From Hymenobacter sp. CRA2 (GTDB lineage: Bacteria > Bacteroidota > Bacteroidia > Cytophagales > Hymenobacteraceae): 64,000 bases of DNA. Positions 34,322-43,454 of the stretch are shown here, piece after piece; positions within the stretch are counted from its first letter, which is position 1; every line of letters begins with the position of its first letter. The position numbers and the translations under genes are program-made. The stretch is taken from NCBI RefSeq assembly GCF_002007105.1, contig NZ_MVBC01000002.1:372001-436000 (forward strand), written 5' to 3'. Below the pieces are notes generated by a model. The model searched no databases and was not told the origin of the DNA. It was given only the letters and a program-made list of their open reading frames with translations.

Positions 34322-35539
34322 ATGTCCGATTCCACTCCGGATCCGCGCCCCGCCGCGGCCACGGCGCCTCCGGCTGCATCCGACCCACCTTCCGCTTCCG
34401 CCGACGACGCCCTGACCGCCAGCGTTTCGGACCGCGACGCCACCCGCCAGGCCCGCATGCAGGGCGTGGGCGCCCGCCCGGGCACGCTCAGCCCGCACGA
34501 GGGCTCCCTGAAACCGCGCCTGTTTCTCTTCAGCTACGACGAGCTGGGCTACGAGGAGCGCGAATACCACTCTTACGACGAGTTGATGGCGCGCTTTCGC
34601 AGCCAGCCCGAGCGGCGGCACTGGATCGACGTGCGCGGCTACGACGACGTGGCCCTGATGCAACGCTTCGTGACTGACTTTGACCTGCATCCCTTGCAGA
34701 TGGAGGACGTGCTCGGCGACTACCAGCGGGCCAAGGTGGAGGTGTTCGGCGACCGGCGCCTGTTCCTGGTGTCGCGCATGACGGAATTCACCGAGAACCT
34801 GGAAATCGACGACGACCAGCTCAGCCTGTTCACCGGCCCCAACTACGTCCTCTCCTTCCAGGACGACTACCAAGACTGCCTCGACGCCGTGCGCATGCGC
34901 ATCCGCTCGGGCTTCAGCCAGATCAAACACCGCCCGCCGCTGTACCTGGCCTACGCCCTCACCGACGTGGTGCTCGACCACTACTACCCCACCATGGCGG
35001 CCATGGGCGACTACATCGAGGAGCTGGAAAACTACATCATCCGCGGGCGGCCCAACCGCCGCCTGCTGGCCCGCATCCTGCAGATCAAGAAGGACATCGT
35101 ACGCTTTCGGCGGATGGTGTACCCCGAGCGGGAAAAGATTGCCGAGCTGCTGCGCCTGCACGACGACGTGGTGCCGGCGGAAATGAAGGTGTTCTTCCGC
35201 GACTGTTACGACCACGCCATTCAGGCCCTGGACCTGACCGAAAGCTACCGCGAATCCGTATCGAGCCTCATCGACCTGTACATGTCGGACCAGAGCAACC
35301 GCATGAACGAGGTGATGAAGGTGCTCACCATGATCAGCGCCGTGTTCATTCCGCTGAGTTTCGTGGCCGGGCTCTACGGCATGAACTTCTCCCGCGAAAA
35401 CCCGCACGGCGGCATCAACCACCTGAACATGCCCGAGCTGTACGACCCGTGGGGCTACCCGGTGGTCTTGCTGATTATGGCCGTTATTGCCGTTGGCATG
35501 CTCATCTACTTCTATAAGAAGGGTTGGTTTACCAACTAG
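34322..35539 (+). CDS. corA: Magnesium/cobalt transporter CorA
   Basis: A 405-residue CorA. An unusual N-terminal low-complexity segment (about 1-60, P/A/S/D-rich) precedes the soluble funnel domain. Two C-terminal helices carry the selectivity motif YGMNF at the end of the first (about 355-359), followed by the short loop and final helix ending in lysines. It forms a pentameric inner-membrane Mg channel. ATG at 34322 is chosen; the frame extends further but overlaps the divergent acyltransferase gene. Confidence 0.93.
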   Translation: MSDSTPDPRPAAATAPPAASDPPSASADDALTASVSDRDATRQARMQGVGARPGTLSPHEGSLKPRLFLFSYDELGYEEREYHSYDELMARFRSQPERRHWIDVRGYDDVALMQRFVTDFDLHPLQMEDVLGDYQRAKVEVFGDRRLFLVSRMTEFTENLEIDDDQLSLFTGPNYVLSFQDDYQDCLDAVRMRIRSGFSQIKHRPPLYLAYALTDVVLDHYYPTMAAMGDYIEELENYIIRGRPNRRLLARILQIKKDIVRFRRMVYPEREKIAELLRLHDDVVPAEMKVFFRDCYDHAIQALDLTESYRESVSSLIDLYMSDQSNRMNEVMKVLTMISAVFIPLSFVAGLYGMNFSRENPHGGINHLNMPELYDPWGYPVVLLIMAVIAVGMLIYFYKKGWFTN

Positions 35540-35550
35540 CTATCCGCTAT

Positions 35551-36597
35551 TTATAGATTAATTTTTACCGCGGAGCCCAGCACCGCCGCTACCTGCTCAA
35601 TGCGCTCCGCAATGCTCCCCGTCAGGAGTTGATAGGGAATACCCAATAGGTCGAGCTGCAGCAGGATGGTGCTCTGCTGCACGGCCTGTACCTCGGCCGA
35701 TGCGCGCGTTCCATCCTGCTCGAACGGGAAATCCGGCGCACAGACGAAAGTATAGGTGTACCGCTCGCGGCAGGCCCGGGCCAGCGCGTGCAGCTCCGGC
35801 TCGGCCCGCCCGAAATAGGCGTAGGAGTACCAAAGCGTCGTCACGGCGTTGGTGTCCGAGAACAGCCAGTGCCGGGCCGCCGGCAGGGCCTCATCCTCCA
35901 GGGCGCGGTGCCGCCGGGCAATGCGCAGCAGGTCGTCGTAGGTGAGCTGGCCCTGCTTTTCCTCGTAGAGCGTGCGCCCATACTCAGCCACCCAGGCCGT
36001 GCCGAACTGCCGGCCCAAAGCGGCCGTCAACGTGGACTTGCCGGTGCTTTCGGCGCCGAGCAGCACCACCCGCTGCACGTAGCTAGCGGAGCGGAAATGC
36101 GCCTGCACCACGGAGTGTAGCCACGCGTCGCTACCATACACATCGGCCCGCACCTGCGTGCCCGACACGGGCAGCTGCCGCCGCGCTAAGTCGACCAGCA
36201 CGTGCCGCGCCCCGATGTATTCGGCAAAGCCTTGCCCATACGTTTCGCTGGTGAAAACTACGTCGATAGCCAAGCCCAGCTCTAGTAATTGTTGACACAC
36301 GAACTCCCGATGGTCTGCATCCGGAGCAGCGTTGGCAGGCAGGGCCGGATGGTCTGTTTTGGAGAGGGCGCGCACGTGCAGGCGGGCGCCGTGCAGAGCC
36401 TCGCCGTAGATGCGCCGAATCCACTCGGCACGCACGGCAGCCGGGGCCCGCGCCCAGTCCGGCTCGGAGTACACCCACACGTGCAGCTCCTGCACCTGGG
36501 TGGCGGCCGTTTCCAGCAGCAGCTGGTGGCCGCGGTGCAGCGGGGCAAATTTCCCGACCACCAGCCCCCGCGGGGCGCGCTCCGAAGGCTCAGGCAT
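35551..36597 (-). CDS. nadR: NadR-type NMN adenylyltransferase / nicotinamide riboside kinase
   Basis: A 348-residue bifunctional NAD salvage enzyme. The N-terminal nucleotidyltransferase has GKFAPLHRGHQLLLE (HxGH-type site, about 15-29) and a downstream VSGTQVR (SxTxxR). The C-terminal kinase has Walker A GAESTGKSTLTAAL (about 180-193) and later SDTNAVTTLWYS. No repressor helix-turn-helix is present. ATG 36597 is preferred to GTG 36603; both lie within 9 nt of the stop of the 906-residue protein gene, so the two are cotranscribed. Confidence 0.9.
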   Translation of the reverse strand: MPEPSERAPRGLVVGKFAPLHRGHQLLLETAATQVQELHVWVYSEPDWARAPAAVRAEWIRRIYGEALHGARLHVRALSKTDHPALPANAAPDADHREFVCQQLLELGLAIDVVFTSETYGQGFAEYIGARHVLVDLARRQLPVSGTQVRADVYGSDAWLHSVVQAHFRSASYVQRVVLLGAESTGKSTLTAALGRQFGTAWVAEYGRTLYEEKQGQLTYDDLLRIARRHRALEDEALPAARHWLFSDTNAVTTLWYSYAYFGRAEPELHALARACRERYTYTFVCAPDFPFEQDGTRASAEVQAVQQSTILLQLDLLGIPYQLLTGSIAERIEQVAAVLGSAVKINL

Positions 36598-36606
36598 GGC
36601 CACGGC

Positions 36607-39327
36607 TCAGTCCATCTTGAGCACCAGCCGGCGCAGCTCGTTGCCCACCACGCGGTACAGCTGGTAGGCGTTGGCGCCCGCGTCGTACGTCAGCCCAACG
36701 GTGGGGGCGCTGCTGTCGAACGGCTCCCCTCCTACCAACCGGCTCTGGGTGTCGAACAGGTAGGCTTTGGCCGGGCCGGGCTCGGTGATGACCAGCGCGC
36801 GGCGCGCCCCGAAGCGAAACAGCTGCACCGGTTTCTCGCCGGAGGTCACGAAGCGGCGGTCGGCCAGGATACGGCCCGCGGCGTCGAGCACGGTGGTACG
36901 GCCCTGCCCGTCGTCGCGCACCACGGCGTAGCTCTGCTGGTCCTGATCGGCGACGAGGCGGAACGAGCTGCTACGGCTCCAGGTGGTGAGGCGCCGGCGC
37001 TGCACTACCTCGCCGCTGAGCGTGAAGGTGACCAGCTCAGCGTGTTGATTGACCACGGTGAGGCGGGTGCGCCGCAGCGTGGGGCCGGCCTCCACGAAGG
37101 CCTGCGTGTGCAGGCGGGCGCCGAGGCTGATGGGGAAGCCGGGCAGGGCATTGCCGAGGATGTCGTAGGCGAAAATGTAGCCGTTTTGGAGCAGACAGAC
37201 CACCACGTCGCGCCCGCCCACGCGCAGCAGCTGCGGCGGCGCGCCCAGCGCAAAGTCCAGGCGCTTGGGCTGCCAACCAGCCGGGGCGTTGCCGCGCGCA
37301 TCGAATAGGAACAGGTTGGCAAACCGGTCGGCCACGAGTACGCGGGCCGGCTGGCCATCCGCGGCCGGTGCGCCCCCCACCGATTCGGCCTGCACGGTAT
37401 CCGGCAGATTCAAGGGGAAATTGGGGGCCGAGCGGCCCTGCTCGTCGAGCAGGAATACGCGGTTGGCGGTGCTCAGTAGCAGGCCCGGCCGGCGGCCAAA
37501 GGCTCCCGGCAGCAGCGCCGGCGGACTCACCAGCGCCCCGCCCAAGGTATCGGACCAGCCCACGGTGTTATCGGGCGTGACGTAGTGCAAGGCCCCGCTA
37601 CGGTCCTGCACCAGCACCGAGGGCGGCCGCGAGGGCACCGGCGCCGGCAGCAGTACGGGCCCGAGCCCGGCTAATCCAGCCTTGAAGCTCAGGGAGCTAC
37701 CGACGCCGCCATTGCCCTGCAGGCTGGCTACGGCCGGCCCCACGGGCGGATGGCGCAGCACCCACTGCGTGTAGTACTGGCCGTTGTCGGCGGGGGCAAA
37801 CTGCAGGGCAATCTGCGGGAAACGCTGCAGCAGGGCTTCGTTGCGCAGCAGCCCGGCGCGGCGGTCTTCCACCAAGGCGCGCAGCAGCACGTTCCAGCTG
37901 TTGCGCGTGTCGAGCACCACGCTCAGGCGGGCTACGGGCGTGGTTTCTTCCAGCAGCGCTACCTGCGTGGGCGAGTTGGTCCAGAGGCGGCCGGCGGCCA
38001 CGTCGGTGAGGTACACGCGCAGGGCCGCGGCGTCGTCGGCCAGCACCAGATAGTTGCCTACCAGAGCCGTGGCCGGTGCGCCGCCGTTGCCGACCGGCGC
38101 AAACAAGGGCCCGAGCAGGCGCTGCGCGAGGCGCGGCACGCCATTCTGATAGAGCTGGTAAGCCCCGTACAGCTCGAAGCTCGGGCTGGTGCCCGTGGCC
38201 CGGCGCAGCTGCCCCAGCCACAGGGCCGTGCGGGCCGCGTTGTGGGTGCGCACCACGGCCAGGCGGGCCGGCACCGCGCGCGGCGACGACACGGCCAGGT
38301 AACACAGGGCGGCTTCAGCGTCGAGGGTAGTGGCCAGGCTGTCCACCAGGCGGCGGGCCGTGGTGTCGGTGGGCAAGGCGGCGCGCAGGGCGGCCGGGTT
38401 GGCGGCCACGTGCAGCAGCAGCGCCGTGCGCGTGCTTAGCACCTCGGCCATGCGCAGGCGGTCGGCGGGCTGGTTTTGCAGGCGCTGGTGCAGAGAGCCC
38501 CGGGCCCGCTCGGGGTTAGTAAATCCATTGAAGACCACCCGGTTGGCACTCAGCTTCATCTGCAGCAGGCTCTTATCCCCAATGCTGGCCAGGTACTCGA
38601 AATCGGGGCGCAGGGCGGGCTGAAAGAACACGCCCAGAAAGGGCGGCAGCTGGCGGTAGTTGACCAGCAGCATGGCGTCGACGTCCTTGAGGCGCAGGTA
38701 ATCCGTGTTGCCGAACTCGGCGGCAATGGACGGCTGCCCCTCGTGCTCGGTGCGGCGCACCACGGCTTCCACCAGCGTCGCATTGGCACTAATCACCAGC
38801 GTGTTGCGGTAATTAAAGTACGTAAGCCCGCCGCCTTGCCGCGGCGTGATGGTGGTCAGCTCCTGGCCGTGGTAGCTGCGGGTGCCGAGGCGGTAGCGGG
38901 CGTCGCGGCCGAGGGCTTCCACCAGGGTGCGGATCTGGCGGTGCTCCCGCACGCTGCCCACCGGCACCAGAAACAGCACATCGAAGCTGCGCGGGCCGGT
39001 CACGTGCACCGACGTCAGCACGTTTTTACGGCCCAAAAAGCTCAGCACGGAGTTGCGCGTGCTGCCCAGGCTATCGGCCAGGGCCACGTTTTCCTCCACT
39101 TGCTGAAAGTAGCGCAGCGTGGCCAGGTTGTCCCAGAGCTGGGTTTCCTTCAGGTGACGCACCAGCGTGGGATGGTCGCGGGTGGCGGCCACCAGCACGG
39201 CGTCGTCGGGCACCAGCGCCCACAGGTCGACGGGCTGCTGGGCGACGGTGCGGCGGTAGTACACGTACGACACCAGCGCCGAGACGAGCAGCAAACCCGA
39301 AAGCAAGACCAGTAAACGGTTCGACAT
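36607..39327 (-). CDS. Large membrane-anchored protein with propeller-like C-terminus
   Basis: A 906-residue protein I do not recognise by name. One N-terminal helix (residues 4-24, LLVLLSGLLLVSALVSYVYYRR) anchors a large periplasmic part. Residues 30-540 have a repeated mixed fold beginning DLWALVPDDAVLVAATRDHPTLV, resembling DUF3352-type sequences. From about 560 to the end, repeated strand patterns such as LLSTANRVFLLDEQGR, VADRFANLFLFDARGN and LLQNGYIFAYDILGN look like a PQQ-type beta-propeller. It shares an operon with nadR, with no obvious functional link. A consensus -7 box lies 30 nt upstream. Confidence 0.65.
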   Translation of the reverse strand: MSNRLLVLLSGLLLVSALVSYVYYRRTVAQQPVDLWALVPDDAVLVAATRDHPTLVRHLKETQLWDNLATLRYFQQVEENVALADSLGSTRNSVLSFLGRKNVLTSVHVTGPRSFDVLFLVPVGSVREHRQIRTLVEALGRDARYRLGTRSYHGQELTTITPRQGGGLTYFNYRNTLVISANATLVEAVVRRTEHEGQPSIAAEFGNTDYLRLKDVDAMLLVNYRQLPPFLGVFFQPALRPDFEYLASIGDKSLLQMKLSANRVVFNGFTNPERARGSLHQRLQNQPADRLRMAEVLSTRTALLLHVAANPAALRAALPTDTTARRLVDSLATTLDAEAALCYLAVSSPRAVPARLAVVRTHNAARTALWLGQLRRATGTSPSFELYGAYQLYQNGVPRLAQRLLGPLFAPVGNGGAPATALVGNYLVLADDAAALRVYLTDVAAGRLWTNSPTQVALLEETTPVARLSVVLDTRNSWNVLLRALVEDRRAGLLRNEALLQRFPQIALQFAPADNGQYYTQWVLRHPPVGPAVASLQGNGGVGSSLSFKAGLAGLGPVLLPAPVPSRPPSVLVQDRSGALHYVTPDNTVGWSDTLGGALVSPPALLPGAFGRRPGLLLSTANRVFLLDEQGRSAPNFPLNLPDTVQAESVGGAPAADGQPARVLVADRFANLFLFDARGNAPAGWQPKRLDFALGAPPQLLRVGGRDVVVCLLQNGYIFAYDILGNALPGFPISLGARLHTQAFVEAGPTLRRTRLTVVNQHAELVTFTLSGEVVQRRRLTTWSRSSSFRLVADQDQQSYAVVRDDGQGRTTVLDAAGRILADRRFVTSGEKPVQLFRFGARRALVITEPGPAKAYLFDTQSRLVGGEPFDSSAPTVGLTYDAGANAYQLYRVVGNELRRLVLKMD

Positions 39328-39358
39328 GCAGCGGCGGCGAGCGGGAAAACAGGGGCGG

Positions 39359-39366
39359 CAAAGGTA
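39359..39366 (-). promoter_or_regulatory. -7 box of the propeller-protein/nadR operon
   Basis: TACCTTTG on the minus strand, exact consensus, about 30 nt before the ATG at 39327. Confidence 0.6.
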
Positions 39367-39520
39367 GCTATTCGGGCCGGCGCGGGAAGAAGTTGCTCAC
39401 CCGAAGCAGATTCCGCCGGGTGCGCCTGCTATTCAGCCACTGAACCGCCACTAAGCCCGCACGCCGGGCCCTGACCGCCGACTGGCGTGGTGCCCGCCGA
39501 TTCCGTACCTTGAGCCCATA

Positions 39521-40105
39521 ATGCCGCGCCCGCTCCGTCGCCTGCTTCTGCCCGCCACTTCGCTCCTGCTGCTGCCGCTGGCGGCCTGCTTTGAGCTGCG
39601 CGAGCCGGAGCCCGCCACGGCATCGAGCGAGTGGGTGTCGCCGACGAGCATCGACGTGCTGCTGAGCAACTTCACCACGGCCGTGCAGCGGCTCAACGCG
39701 GCCAACTACGAGCGGTGCTTCGTGCCCGCGCGCTACCGCTTCTACCCCGACCCGACGGCCGCCGGCTCCACCAACGCGGCTTTGTTTGCCAACTGGAGCA
39801 TCCGCGAGGAGCTGGACTACTTCAACCGCCTGCGCCAGCGCACCCCGGCCTCCGCCCAAACCCAGCTGCAGCTCTCGGCCCGCCGCGACCAGCTTTACGG
39901 CACCGATTCGGCGGAAGTATCAGCCCAGTACCAGCTCACGCTGGCCCAGACGGACACGGCCTTTCGCTACCGCGTGCTGGAGGGCAACATCCGCCTGTTG
40001 CTGCGCCGGCGCAACAACGAGTGGCAGATTGCCGCCTGGCGCGACCTGGCTACTTCCAACCGCCCGGTGTGGACGGAAGCCAAAAAGTACTTCGTGCGCA
40101 ACTAG
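39521..40105 (+). CDS. Small lipoprotein, unrecognised family (1)
   Basis: A 194-residue lipoprotein with lipobox PLAAC (cysteine 23). The rest is a compact alpha-beta domain: SIDVLLSNFTTAVQRLNAANYERCF, then RFYPDPTA and a C-terminal strand IRLLLRRRNNEWQIAAWRDL. The pattern recalls NTF2-like folds, but I cannot confirm this. A similar layout is seen in the next gene. A near-consensus TACCTTGA is just upstream at 39506-39513. First gene of a three-gene plus-strand run. Confidence 0.7.
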   Translation: MPRPLRRLLLPATSLLLLPLAACFELREPEPATASSEWVSPTSIDVLLSNFTTAVQRLNAANYERCFVPARYRFYPDPTAAGSTNAALFANWSIREELDYFNRLRQRTPASAQTQLQLSARRDQLYGTDSAEVSAQYQLTLAQTDTAFRYRVLEGNIRLLLRRRNNEWQIAAWRDLATSNRPVWTEAKKYFVRN

Positions 40106-40197
40106 GCGGGGCCAAACGCGGCAACAAATGTTGCGCGCCGCTGTTGCAACGGGGCTACCCCAATCCGTAGCTTGCACCCGCTGGTACCCTCTTCGCT

Positions 40198-40746
40198 ATG
40201 AGCCGTTTGCCTTTCCTGCGCTCCGCCTATGCAGCTCCCAGTCGTTGGTGGGCGCTGGGGGCGGTGCTGCTGGGTACGGCCTGCAACCCCTTCGCCCCGG
40301 GCCTCGACGACGGTAGCATCAGCCCCGATCAGCTGCTGGGCAACCCCGTAACGGTGCGCGGGTTCTTCGACCGGTTCCGGGCCGCTTACCAGCTGCGCGA
40401 CTCCACGCTCTACGGGCAGCTGCTCAACCGGCGCTTCACCTTCACTTACCGCGACTTCGCCGCCAACGCCGACCGCTCCTGGAACCGCGACGTGGACGTG
40501 ACGGCCACTTACAAGCTGTTTCGGGCCGCCCGCTCGGCCAACCTGCAGTGGACGCAGTACCTGCCCACCACTGATACCATGTACTCCGACACGCTGGCCT
40601 ACGTGGAGCGCGCGTTTTCGCTGAGCATCGAGCAGCGCGACAACACCCGCTTCGACGGCATGGGCACGGCCCGGCTGGTGCTGGTGCGCAAAAAAGCCTC
40701 GGACCCGTGGCGCATGCGCAGCTGGTACGACCGCAGCGAGTTTTAA
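40198..40746 (+). CDS. Small lipoprotein, unrecognised family (2)
   Basis: A 182-residue putative lipoprotein (cysteine 29 in LLGTACN; the -3 position is glycine, so the lipobox is imperfect). Its body follows the same order as the preceding protein: VRGFFDRFRAAYQLRDSTLYGQLL, RRFTFTYRDF, and the ending LVLVRKKASDPWRMRSWYDRSEF against WQIAAWRDL. The two are likely distant paralogues. 92 nt after the first lipoprotein gene and 36 nt before the TPR gene. Confidence 0.7.
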   Translation: MSRLPFLRSAYAAPSRWWALGAVLLGTACNPFAPGLDDGSISPDQLLGNPVTVRGFFDRFRAAYQLRDSTLYGQLLNRRFTFTYRDFAANADRSWNRDVDVTATYKLFRAARSANLQWTQYLPTTDTMYSDTLAYVERAFSLSIEQRDNTRFDGMGTARLVLVRKKASDPWRMRSWYDRSEF

Positions 40747-40782
40747 CTTTGAGGCTATTGCCCATCGTTACCCGCTGACATT

Positions 40783-41742
40783 TTGAACCGTATTGCCCCG
40801 TTTGCGGCCGCGCTGCGCGCCGCCCTGATCCTGTGCTGCTGGCTAAGCGTGCTGCTGCCAGCCACCGCTCAGCAGCTGCCCAACCCCTTGCTGGCCGTTA
40901 AGGCCCCGCTGCGCAAGAAGATCCTGGCCGGCCAGAATGCCGAGGCCGTCAAGGAGCTAACCCAGTTGCTGGCTGCCGACAGCCTCAATCCCGATTACCT
41001 CTACCTGCGGGCCGAATGCCGCGCGCTGCTCAGCGAGTATACCCCGGCGCTGGCCGACTACGACAAGGCCGCACGCATTGTGCCGGGCAGCCCGCTGGTG
41101 CTGGCCTCGCGCGCGGTGGCTTTGGTGCAGGTGCAGCGCTACCCCGAAGCCGTAGCCGACTTTGACCAGGCCCTGCTGAAAGTACCCAACCAGCCGCTGA
41201 TGCGCCTCTACAGCGGCTGGGCGCGCATGTATACCAACGACCTGCCCGGCGCCTTGCGCGACCTGGACCTGGCCGTGCAGCTCGACGGCAGCAACAAGGA
41301 CGCTTGGCTGTACCGCGGCATTGTCCAGATGATTGCCGGCCGCTACCCCGATGCCCAATTCAGCATTTCCGAGTACGTGCGCCGCAACCCCAAGCTGCCG
41401 CTGGGCTACGCCAACCGCGCCCTGATCTACCTGGCCACCGGCGAACAGGCTAAGGCCGCCGAAGACGCCGCCCGCGCCTTCAAAATTGCCCCGACGGACA
41501 AGGAAGTGGTGCTGATCCAGGCTTTCGTGGCTGAAAAAGCCGATGCCGCCCAGGGCCAGGCCCAGTACGAGGCCATCCTGGCCAAGACCACCGACAAAGC
41601 CGATTTCTACCTGCAACGCGGCGACCTGCACATGCAAACCGGCAACATCGCCCGCGCCATCCCCGACTGGCAGCAGGCCGCCGACCTGGGCAACAAGGAA
41701 GCGGCCTTCCGCCTGAAAGCCGGCTACAAGAGCCCGCAGTAA
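40783..41742 (+). CDS. Secreted TPR-repeat protein
   Basis: A 319-residue protein with a signal peptide (1-29, ending ATAQQ) and about seven tetratricopeptide repeats, for example YPEAVADFDQALLKVPNQPL, GALRDLDLAVQLDGSNKDAW and QAKAAEDAARAFKIAPTDKE. TTG at 40783 is the start: it begins the signal peptide and no ATG is available. It probably scaffolds envelope complexes; partners could be the two lipoproteins encoded just upstream. Ends at a terminator. Confidence 0.82.
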   Translation: MNRIAPFAAALRAALILCCWLSVLLPATAQQLPNPLLAVKAPLRKKILAGQNAEAVKELTQLLAADSLNPDYLYLRAECRALLSEYTPALADYDKAARIVPGSPLVLASRAVALVQVQRYPEAVADFDQALLKVPNQPLMRLYSGWARMYTNDLPGALRDLDLAVQLDGSNKDAWLYRGIVQMIAGRYPDAQFSISEYVRRNPKLPLGYANRALIYLATGEQAKAAEDAARAFKIAPTDKEVVLIQAFVAEKADAAQGQAQYEAILAKTTDKADFYLQRGDLHMQTGNIARAIPDWQQAADLGNKEAAFRLKAGYKSPQ

Positions 41743-41763
41743 ACTACCAGCTGCCTGCCAGCC

Positions 41764-41794
41764 AAAGCCCGTTCGGCTCCGGACGGGCTTTGTC
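41764..41794 (+). terminator. Terminator after the TPR gene
   Basis: A 9-bp stem (41764-41772 with 41783-41791) and 10-nt loop; short T-tract. Confidence 0.65.
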
Positions 41795-41856
41795 GTTGCC
41801 AGGAATCCTGCTCAATCGTCTATCTTCCGGGCCTCATTCTTCACTCCCCTCCTCGC

Positions 41857-43374
41857 ATGAGCGAACAACAAGGCCACTTTCAGCGCGCCATCGGGCTGTT
41901 CGACGCCATTATGATCGTGACCGGCAGCATGATAGGCTCCGGTATTTTTATTGTCTCGGCTGATATTGCGCGGCAGGTCGGCAGCAGCGGCTGGCTGCTG
42001 GTGGTCTGGCTGCTCACCGGCGTCATCACCATGGTGGGCGCCATCAGCTACGGCGAGCTGGCCTCCATGTTCCCCAAAGTGGGCGGGCAGTACGTGTACC
42101 TGCGCGAAGCTTTCGGCAAGCTGGTGGCCTTCCTCTACGGCTGGTCCTTGTTTCTCGTCATCCAGACCGGCGTAATTGCGGCCGTGGCCGTGGCCTTTGC
42201 CAAGTTTACCGGCGTGCTGCAGCCCTGGTTCAGCGTCAACAACATCCTGTTCGAAGCGCCGGCCGTCGACCTGCCGCTGGTAGGTGAATACAAATTCACC
42301 TTCAGCAGCGTGCAGTTGCTGGCCATCGTGCTGATTATCGGCATCACGGCCATCAACGCCCGCGGCGTGCGCGCCGGCAAGCTGATTCAGAACGTGCTGG
42401 GCTCCACCAAGCTGGTAGCTCTGGCCCTGCTCATCATCGGCGGGCTGCTGCTGGGCATGAACGCCGAGGCCGTGCAGGCCAACTTCCACGATATGTGGAC
42501 GGCCGTGCGTCACCCGGCGCCCGGCGCCTCCTTCCTCCCTTTGCCTCTCGACTCCACCGGCTTGGTCATTGCCATCGGCATGGCCATGACGGGCTCGTTG
42601 TTCTCGTCTGACTCCTGGAACAACATCGGCTTTGCCGGTGAGGAAATCGTCAACCCCGAACGTACGCTGGTGCGCAGCATGGCCATCGGCACGGCCATCG
42701 TGACGGCCCTGTACATCCTCTCCAATATCGTATACCTGCTGGTGCTGCCCCTGCAAGGCTCGCCGGAAGCCACCACGCTGGCGGGCCGCGGCATCATGTA
42801 CGCCACCGATGACCGCGTAGCCACGGCCGTGGCCGAGCACGTGCTCGGCGCGCCGGGCGCCATTGTCATGGCCGTGCTCATCATGCTCAGCACCTTCGGG
42901 GCCAACAACGGCATCATCCTCTCGGGCGCACGCGCTTACTTCGCCATGGCCAAAGACGGCCTGTTTTTCCCCGGCCTGGCCCGGCTGAACCCGGCCGGCG
43001 TACCGGCCCGCGCCCTGTGGGCCCAGTGCGTGTGGGCCTGCCTGCTGTGCCTGAGCGGCTCGTACGGACAGCTGCTCAACTACGTGATGTTCTCGGTGAT
43101 TCTGTTTTACGTCATCACCATCGTGGGCATTTTCGTGCTGCGCCGCACGCGCCCCACGGCCCCGCGCCCCTACCGCGCCTGGGGCTACCCGGTGCTGCCG
43201 GCCATCTACGTACTGCTGGCCAGCATGTTCTGCCTTATCCTGCTCTTCGCCCCCGACACGCGCGAGTTTTCGTGGCGCGGGCTGGTGCTGGTGGCCCTGG
43301 GCGTACCGGTGTTCTTCCTCTTCGGCAACCGCTTTGCCGGCAGCAGCGAAGCTCCTACGCCGCCGGCTCTATAA
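41857..43374 (+). CDS. APC-superfamily amino acid permease
   Basis: A 505-residue inner-membrane transporter with about 12 helices. The N-terminal helix has MIVTGSMIGSGIFIVSADIA (the GSGIF substrate-carboxylate motif of the family), then GELASMFPKVGGQYVYLREAFG and GFAGEEIVNPERT. This is the LAT-like branch (L-type exchangers). Substrate is not readable. No adjacent catabolic gene suggests one. Own terminator downstream. Confidence 0.92.
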   Translation: MSEQQGHFQRAIGLFDAIMIVTGSMIGSGIFIVSADIARQVGSSGWLLVVWLLTGVITMVGAISYGELASMFPKVGGQYVYLREAFGKLVAFLYGWSLFLVIQTGVIAAVAVAFAKFTGVLQPWFSVNNILFEAPAVDLPLVGEYKFTFSSVQLLAIVLIIGITAINARGVRAGKLIQNVLGSTKLVALALLIIGGLLLGMNAEAVQANFHDMWTAVRHPAPGASFLPLPLDSTGLVIAIGMAMTGSLFSSDSWNNIGFAGEEIVNPERTLVRSMAIGTAIVTALYILSNIVYLLVLPLQGSPEATTLAGRGIMYATDDRVATAVAEHVLGAPGAIVMAVLIMLSTFGANNGIILSGARAYFAMAKDGLFFPGLARLNPAGVPARALWAQCVWACLLCLSGSYGQLLNYVMFSVILFYVITIVGIFVLRRTRPTAPRPYRAWGYPVLPAIYVLLASMFCLILLFAPDTREFSWRGLVLVALGVPVFFLFGNRFAGSSEAPTPPAL

Positions 43375-43388
43375 TTTAGTCCATGACC

Positions 43389-43435
43389 TAACACAACGGG
43401 CCGCTTTCCTCCTCGGAAAGCGGCCCGTTGTGTTA
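43389..43435. terminator. Bidirectional terminator between permease and carboxypeptidase-like gene
   Basis: A perfect 21-bp stem (43389-43409 with 43415-43435) and 5-nt loop between convergent genes. Confidence 0.88.
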
Positions 43436-43454
43436 TTGCAGATGGCTACCCGAC

